7,828 nt of DNA from contig JAJDDH010000064.1 in NCBI GenBank assembly GCA_029260415.1, positions 1-7,828 on the forward strand, given 5' to 3'. Of the stretch, positions 4,918-7,828 are shown piece by piece (position 1 is the first letter of the stretch; every line of letters begins with the position of its first letter). The notes beneath the pieces were generated by a model. The model did not search any database. It was not told the origin of the DNA and saw nothing but the letters and a program-made list of their open reading frames with translations. Made by a program: the position numbers and the translations under genes. Origin of the DNA: Phycisphaerales bacterium. Lineage in GTDB: Bacteria; Planctomycetota; Phycisphaerae; Phycisphaerales; UBA1924.

Positions 4918-6477
4918 TTACCAGCGCAGCTCGGTGTCCGCGGCGCGCCCGCTGAGCGCGCGATAGAGGCGGTCGGCGGTCTCCCGCTCGAGGTACTTGA
5001 TCCGGATCCGCCGGCCCGCGGCGCCCGCGCCCGCGGTGTCCACGTCCAGCGTCGCCATGCCCTTGCTGCGATCGAAGGGCGACTCCTCGACCGACACCGT
5101 CTGCACCTTGTCGAAGAACGTCACCGTGGTGCTCCGCGTCAGCACCCCACGCCGGTGGGCGATGCCCCCGTCGAAGACCGCCCAGGCGGTCCGCTTGATG
5201 TCCAGCCAGCCGTGCAGGGTGAGCAGGGCGAGCAGCGTCGGGATCGCGATGAAACCCGCCGTGCGGGAGAAGAGCAGGATCAGCAGCCCGATCGACAGCG
5301 CGTAGACGATCTCGAGCTTGACCGCCCGGCGCATCGCCCCGGGCGCCAGCGGCCTCCAGTCCAGCTCTTCGAAGCGCACGCGGGGGACCAGCTCGTCAAG
5401 GATCTCGGGGACGCGGCGCGTGGGCAGGATCGGTACGAACCAGCGCTGCCCGATGATCTTCTTCTGCTCCGCCTCCGCGCTGCCGCTGGCGGTCTCGATG
5501 CGCACGCTCACCCGGTCGAAGTACCGGTGGATGGGGGTCTGGACGACGCTCACCAGCTGGATGCGCCGGCGCGGGACGGTCGCCGTGAGGCGGGTCAGCA
5601 GCCCGCACGTCAGGCGCAGGTTCCCGCTGACCTCGACCAGGCGGAAGGCGTGCAGGCGGACGACGGTCCAGACGATTGAGACCACGATCAGCAGCAGCGG
5701 CACGCAGATGATCACCAGCCCCGCGATGATCGCCATCTGCCACGTGGGCGTGACGTCCGACACCGACACGATCCGCCCGCGGATATCGAGCCGCTCGAAG
5801 ATCCCGAACTCCCACATCAGGCCCACCAGAACCGCCGCCACCGCGGCGCCGCGCATCGACACCAGCCCCAGCTTGACCAGCTCCGCCAGGTCCAGCGTCA
5901 GGATCTCCCGCTCGCTCGGCGCGTCCTCTGCGTCCTGGGTGTCCATCCCCGATTCGATTGCGACGCGTCCCTGCGCACGGCGCAGGCTCGTCCGCAGGGA
6001 TTCAACATCATCCTTCGCCAGCACCCGGAGCACGGCCTCGGGCTCCTTGCCGCCCGCCGTCTCGATCCGCACCTCCGCCACCCCCAGCGCCCGGTGCAGC
6101 GGCCCCTGCTTCAGGTCCACCGAGTGGATCCGGTCCACCTCGATGTGTCTGGCCCGCTTGAAGATCAGCCCCGACGTGACCAGCAGCTCGCTGCCCCGCA
6201 GGCGATAGCGGAACGTCAGGTATTGGAACACCTCGTAGATCGCGCTGGGCACGATGAATAACAGCAACCACGCCTGCCATCGCTGCCAGCCCGACCCGCT
6301 CGATGCGAACAGCACCGCGAGCGCGGGGATGACCATCGCCCGCGCGTGCGGCACGATCCGGAAGACCACGCTGCTGATGTGCAGCCGCCCCGGAGCGTCC
6401 TCGGTCGGCGCGTCCGGGGGCAGATCAGCCGAGATGGGCTCGGTCGGGGGCGGCTCGCTCGGGGGTTCAGACGCCAT
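4918..6477 (-). CDS. YdbT-like membrane protein with three bacterial PH (bPH_2/DUF304) domains, 519 aa
   Basis: This is an integral membrane protein built as three repeats of a hydrophobic hairpin followed by a pleckstrin-like domain. A Pro/Glu/Asp-rich tail occupies 1-30. Hydrophobic pairs lie at about 46-60 with 68-86, 205-222 with 246-275, and 387-403 with 405-425. PH-like domains lie at about 88-165, 275-360 and 427-510. Each PH unit has the same core: a basic/hydrophobic R/K-[IV]-x-x-V strand, a short turn with Pro, then [VL]-x-[IV]-x-T-A. Size and layout match Bacillus YdbT. In B. subtilis the SigW-controlled ydbST pair contributes to resistance against an antimicrobial made by B. amyloliquefaciens. 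The biochemical role is unknown and should not be assumed to be the same here. The gene overlaps the YdbS-like gene by 11 bp and has no visible ribosome-binding site, so its translation is probably coupled. Confidence 0.88.
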   Translation of the reverse strand: MASEPPSEPPPTEPISADLPPDAPTEDAPGRLHISSVVFRIVPHARAMVIPALAVLFASSGSGWQRWQAWLLLFIVPSAIYEVFQYLTFRYRLRGSELLVTSGLIFKRARHIEVDRIHSVDLKQGPLHRALGVAEVRIETAGGKEPEAVLRVLAKDDVESLRTSLRRAQGRVAIESGMDTQDAEDAPSEREILTLDLAELVKLGLVSMRGAAVAAVLVGLMWEFGIFERLDIRGRIVSVSDVTPTWQMAIIAGLVIICVPLLLIVVSIVWTVVRLHAFRLVEVSGNLRLTCGLLTRLTATVPRRRIQLVSVVQTPIHRYFDRVSVRIETASGSAEAEQKKIIGQRWFVPILPTRRVPEILDELVPRVRFEELDWRPLAPGAMRRAVKLEIVYALSIGLLILLFSRTAGFIAIPTLLALLTLHGWLDIKRTAWAVFDGGIAHRRGVLTRSTTVTFFDKVQTVSVEESPFDRSKGMATLDVDTAGAGAAGRRIRIKYLERETADRLYRALSGRAADTELRW

Positions 6478-7066
6478 CGTCGCTGCCCGTCTGGCGCAGG
6501 TCCTCGCGGACCCGCATCGCCATCTCGTACGACAGGCCCTGGAGCAGCACCGAGGGCGTCCGCGTCGCCGCAGTGTGCACCGTCAGCGTGCCCAGCCCGT
6601 ACTTGCGCAGCAACGGCCCCTGCCCCACGTCCGTGTGCTGCACGCGTGAGCGGGGCACGGTGATCACCTTGCGCCACATCACCCCGCGCCGGATCTCCAG
6701 CCCGTCGTCGTTCACACGGTACGTCGTCGCGTTGTGGCTGATCCGCGTCCACACGACCGACAGCCAGAGCAGCCCGAGCACGACCACCACCACGCCCGCC
6801 CAGACCGGCGCCCGCGCAATCCAGCCCCACCAATCGAAGATCAGATCCAGCGCCAGCACCACCCCCAGCACAAGCGTCACGATGCCCGTGAAGATCAGCG
6901 AGCCGATCCGGTCCACACGCAGCGCCCGCGGATCCAGCGGGCGGAACCCCTCGGGCAGCGGGCTGGGCTCGGGCTCGGGCGCCGTGTCGATCTCGAGCGG
7001 CTGCTCGTCCGCATCCTGACCCTCGTCCGGGGTCGTGATCGGCAACTCGTCGGGCGTCTCGCTCAT
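6467..7066 (-). CDS. YdbS-like membrane protein with one bacterial PH (bPH_2/DUF304) domain, 199 aa
   Basis: This is a small membrane protein of the YdbS type, normally paired with YdbT as here. Residues 1-45 are an acidic, Pro-rich, probably disordered tail, longer than in Bacillus YdbS. Two hydrophobic helices at about 54-78 and 85-107 form a hairpin around a short WWGW turn. The PH-like domain follows at about 115-192 and includes YRVNDDGLEIRRGV and GQGPLLRKYGLGTLTV, both typical of the family. The start at 7066 is supported by an ATGA overlap with the birA stop and by AAGGA spaced 8 nt upstream. It is the middle gene of the birA-ydbS-ydbT operon. The function is not known. The two PH proteins probably act together at the membrane, which is inferred from conserved pairing and the overlapping genes. 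Confidence 0.88.
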   Translation of the reverse strand: MSETPDELPITTPDEGQDADEQPLEIDTAPEPEPSPLPEGFRPLDPRALRVDRIGSLIFTGIVTLVLGVVLALDLIFDWWGWIARAPVWAGVVVVVLGLLWLSVVWTRISHNATTYRVNDDGLEIRRGVMWRKVITVPRSRVQHTDVGQGPLLRKYGLGTLTVHTAATRTPSVLLQGLSYEMAMRVREDLRQTGSDDGV

Positions 7067-7828
7067 CCGCCGGTTCCTTCCGATGACCTCAGCTCGCGGT
7101 CGCAGCCATCGCCGTGCACGAGCGAGGTGGTCCGCGCGTCGAGTGTACGGCGGGCGCCCGACGCGCTCTCGATCACGATCTGGCTCGTCGGCTCGACCGC
7201 CCGCACCAGCCCCGTCCACCGCTCGCCCCCGCTGACAAACGTCTGCACCGTCCCCACCAGCGCGTCGCACGCCCCCCACGCCCGGCACAACGCCTCCTTG
7301 GGCATTGCCAGCGCCGATTCCAGCTCGCCGATCAGCATGCACGCCACCTCCAGGCGGGTCGCGTCCGAGCCCAAGGCTTCGAGCGACACCGCGCTCCCGC
7401 AGAGTGCCTCGGGCCAGTCCCCGTCGCCCTGCGACACGTTGACCCCGATGCCCACGATCAGCAGGTCGTCCGCCCGCTCGATGAGCACGCCCGCGAGCTT
7501 CCGCCCGCTGCCCGGGTCGACCACGTCGTTGGGCCAGCGCAGGCCCAGGCGATCGACACCGCACGCCCGGGCGCCGGCGCGAGCCGCGGCAACGCCGGTG
7601 GCCAGCGAGACCAGCGCCGGGTTGTACCGCGTCGCGTCGAGCGCGACGCTCATCGCAAGGCTCTTTCCTGGCGCATCATGCCAGACCCGCCCGAGGCGCC
7701 CTCGCCCGCCCGTCTGGACGCCGCAGGTGAGCAGCAGGCCGGGGCGCCCGGCGCTCATGGGCCTGGCCGCGTCCTGGGTGGAGCGCGTCTCCGCGAGCAC
7801 AACGACCCGATCAACAACTCGCGGCCCG
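7063..7828 (-). CDS. birA: Biotin--[acetyl-CoA-carboxylase] ligase, 5' end cut by window edge
   Basis: This enzyme activates biotin with ATP and attaches it to the carboxyl-carrier protein of acetyl-CoA carboxylase and related enzymes. The frame is open to the window edge, and homology (a strand reading RVVVLAETRSTQ, with the conserved S-T pair) runs past the first possible start, a GTG at 7800. The true start therefore lies outside. Counting from that GTG, the biotinyl-AMP loop GGRGRLGR is at 31-38, RWPNDVV at 88-94, the catalytic lysine in GRKLAGV is K101, VGIGVNV is at 116-122, and a small beta-rich C-terminal domain follows. All key residues are present, so the enzyme should be active. 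Whether an N-terminal DNA-binding domain exists cannot be judged. The stop overlaps the YdbS-like start (ATGA), making birA the first visible gene of a three-gene unit. Confidence 0.95.
   Translation of the reverse strand, partial: GPRVVDRVVVLAETRSTQDAARPMSAGRPGLLLTCGVQTGGRGRLGRVWHDAPGKSLAMSVALDATRYNPALVSLATGVAAARAGARACGVDRLGLRWPNDVVDPGSGRKLAGVLIERADDLLIVGIGVNVSQGDGDWPEALCGSAVSLEALGSDATRLEVACMLIGELESALAMPKEALCRAWGACDALVGTVQTFVSGGERWTGLVRAVEPTSQIVIESASGARRTLDARTTSLVHGDGCDRELRSSEGTGG
7075..7079 (-). promoter_or_regulatory. Shine-Dalgarno site of the YdbS-like gene, inside the birA end
   Basis: AAGGA, within GGAAGGAA on the - strand, lies 8 nt before the ATG at 7066. It supports that start and shows that genes inside operons here do use Shine-Dalgarno initiation, in contrast to the genes that begin transcripts. 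Confidence 0.6.

Noticed and set aside
4943..4961. GCGCGC...GCGCGC hairpin near the end of the YdbT-like gene, considered as a terminator for the HIT gene
   Set aside because: It lies within coding sequence, has no U-run, and is explained by Arg/Ala codons at high GC.
7798..7800. GTG as the birA start codon
   Set aside because: Conserved ligase sequence continues upstream of it to the window edge, so the gene is cut rather than starting here.
1..7828. Mobile element, defence island or CRISPR array
   Set aside because: No transposase, integrase, nuclease-defence gene, regularly spaced repeats or composition break is seen. All genes are housekeeping or envelope types with similar codon use.

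Overview
The window is about two-thirds G+C and almost entirely coding. It holds one gene end, six whole or nearly whole genes and very short gaps. Every gene is a chromosomal housekeeping or envelope type. I see no insertion sequence, phage gene, CRISPR array, tRNA or rRNA. Composition and the style of MutL, Pgk and the bacterial PH-domain proteins fit a high-GC Planctomycetota bacterium, perhaps Phycisphaerae. That placement is a tentative impression, not a proof.

Layout from left to right. (1) The 3' end of phosphoglycerate kinase (pgk), + strand. (2) A MscS-type mechanosensitive channel, - strand, whose stop codon interlocks with the pgk stop. (3) A zinc-dependent, YahK/cinnamyl-alcohol-dehydrogenase-like NADP(H) oxidoreductase, - strand. 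(4) mutL, - strand, of the endonuclease-active type. (5) A HIT-family (HinT-like) nucleotide hydrolase, + strand, divergent from mutL across a 69-bp gap. (6) A tight - strand operon read right to left: biotin-protein ligase (birA, cut by the window edge), a one-PH-domain YdbS-like membrane protein, then a three-PH-domain YdbT-like membrane protein. These overlap by 4 and 11 bp. The YdbT-like gene runs convergently into the HIT gene with only 3 bp between stops.

The genes do not form one pathway. The likely transcription units are mutL-adh, mscS, the HIT gene, and birA-ydbS-ydbT. I see no mobile or defence system and no clearly undescribed machine.

The most interesting signal is regulatory. 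Each of the three genes that appears to start a transcript (mscS, mutL, HIT) has a TAnnnT box exactly 6 nt before its ATG and no usable Shine-Dalgarno sequence. The three genes inside operons have no such box. This is the signature of promoters that make leaderless mRNAs. The mutL/HIT gap is also nearly mirror-symmetric: the starts, the -10 boxes, a CTGCCC pair and a perfect 7-bp inverted repeat all centre on about position 4454, with three CCGA units at 5-bp spacing in the middle. This looks like a shared divergent control site.
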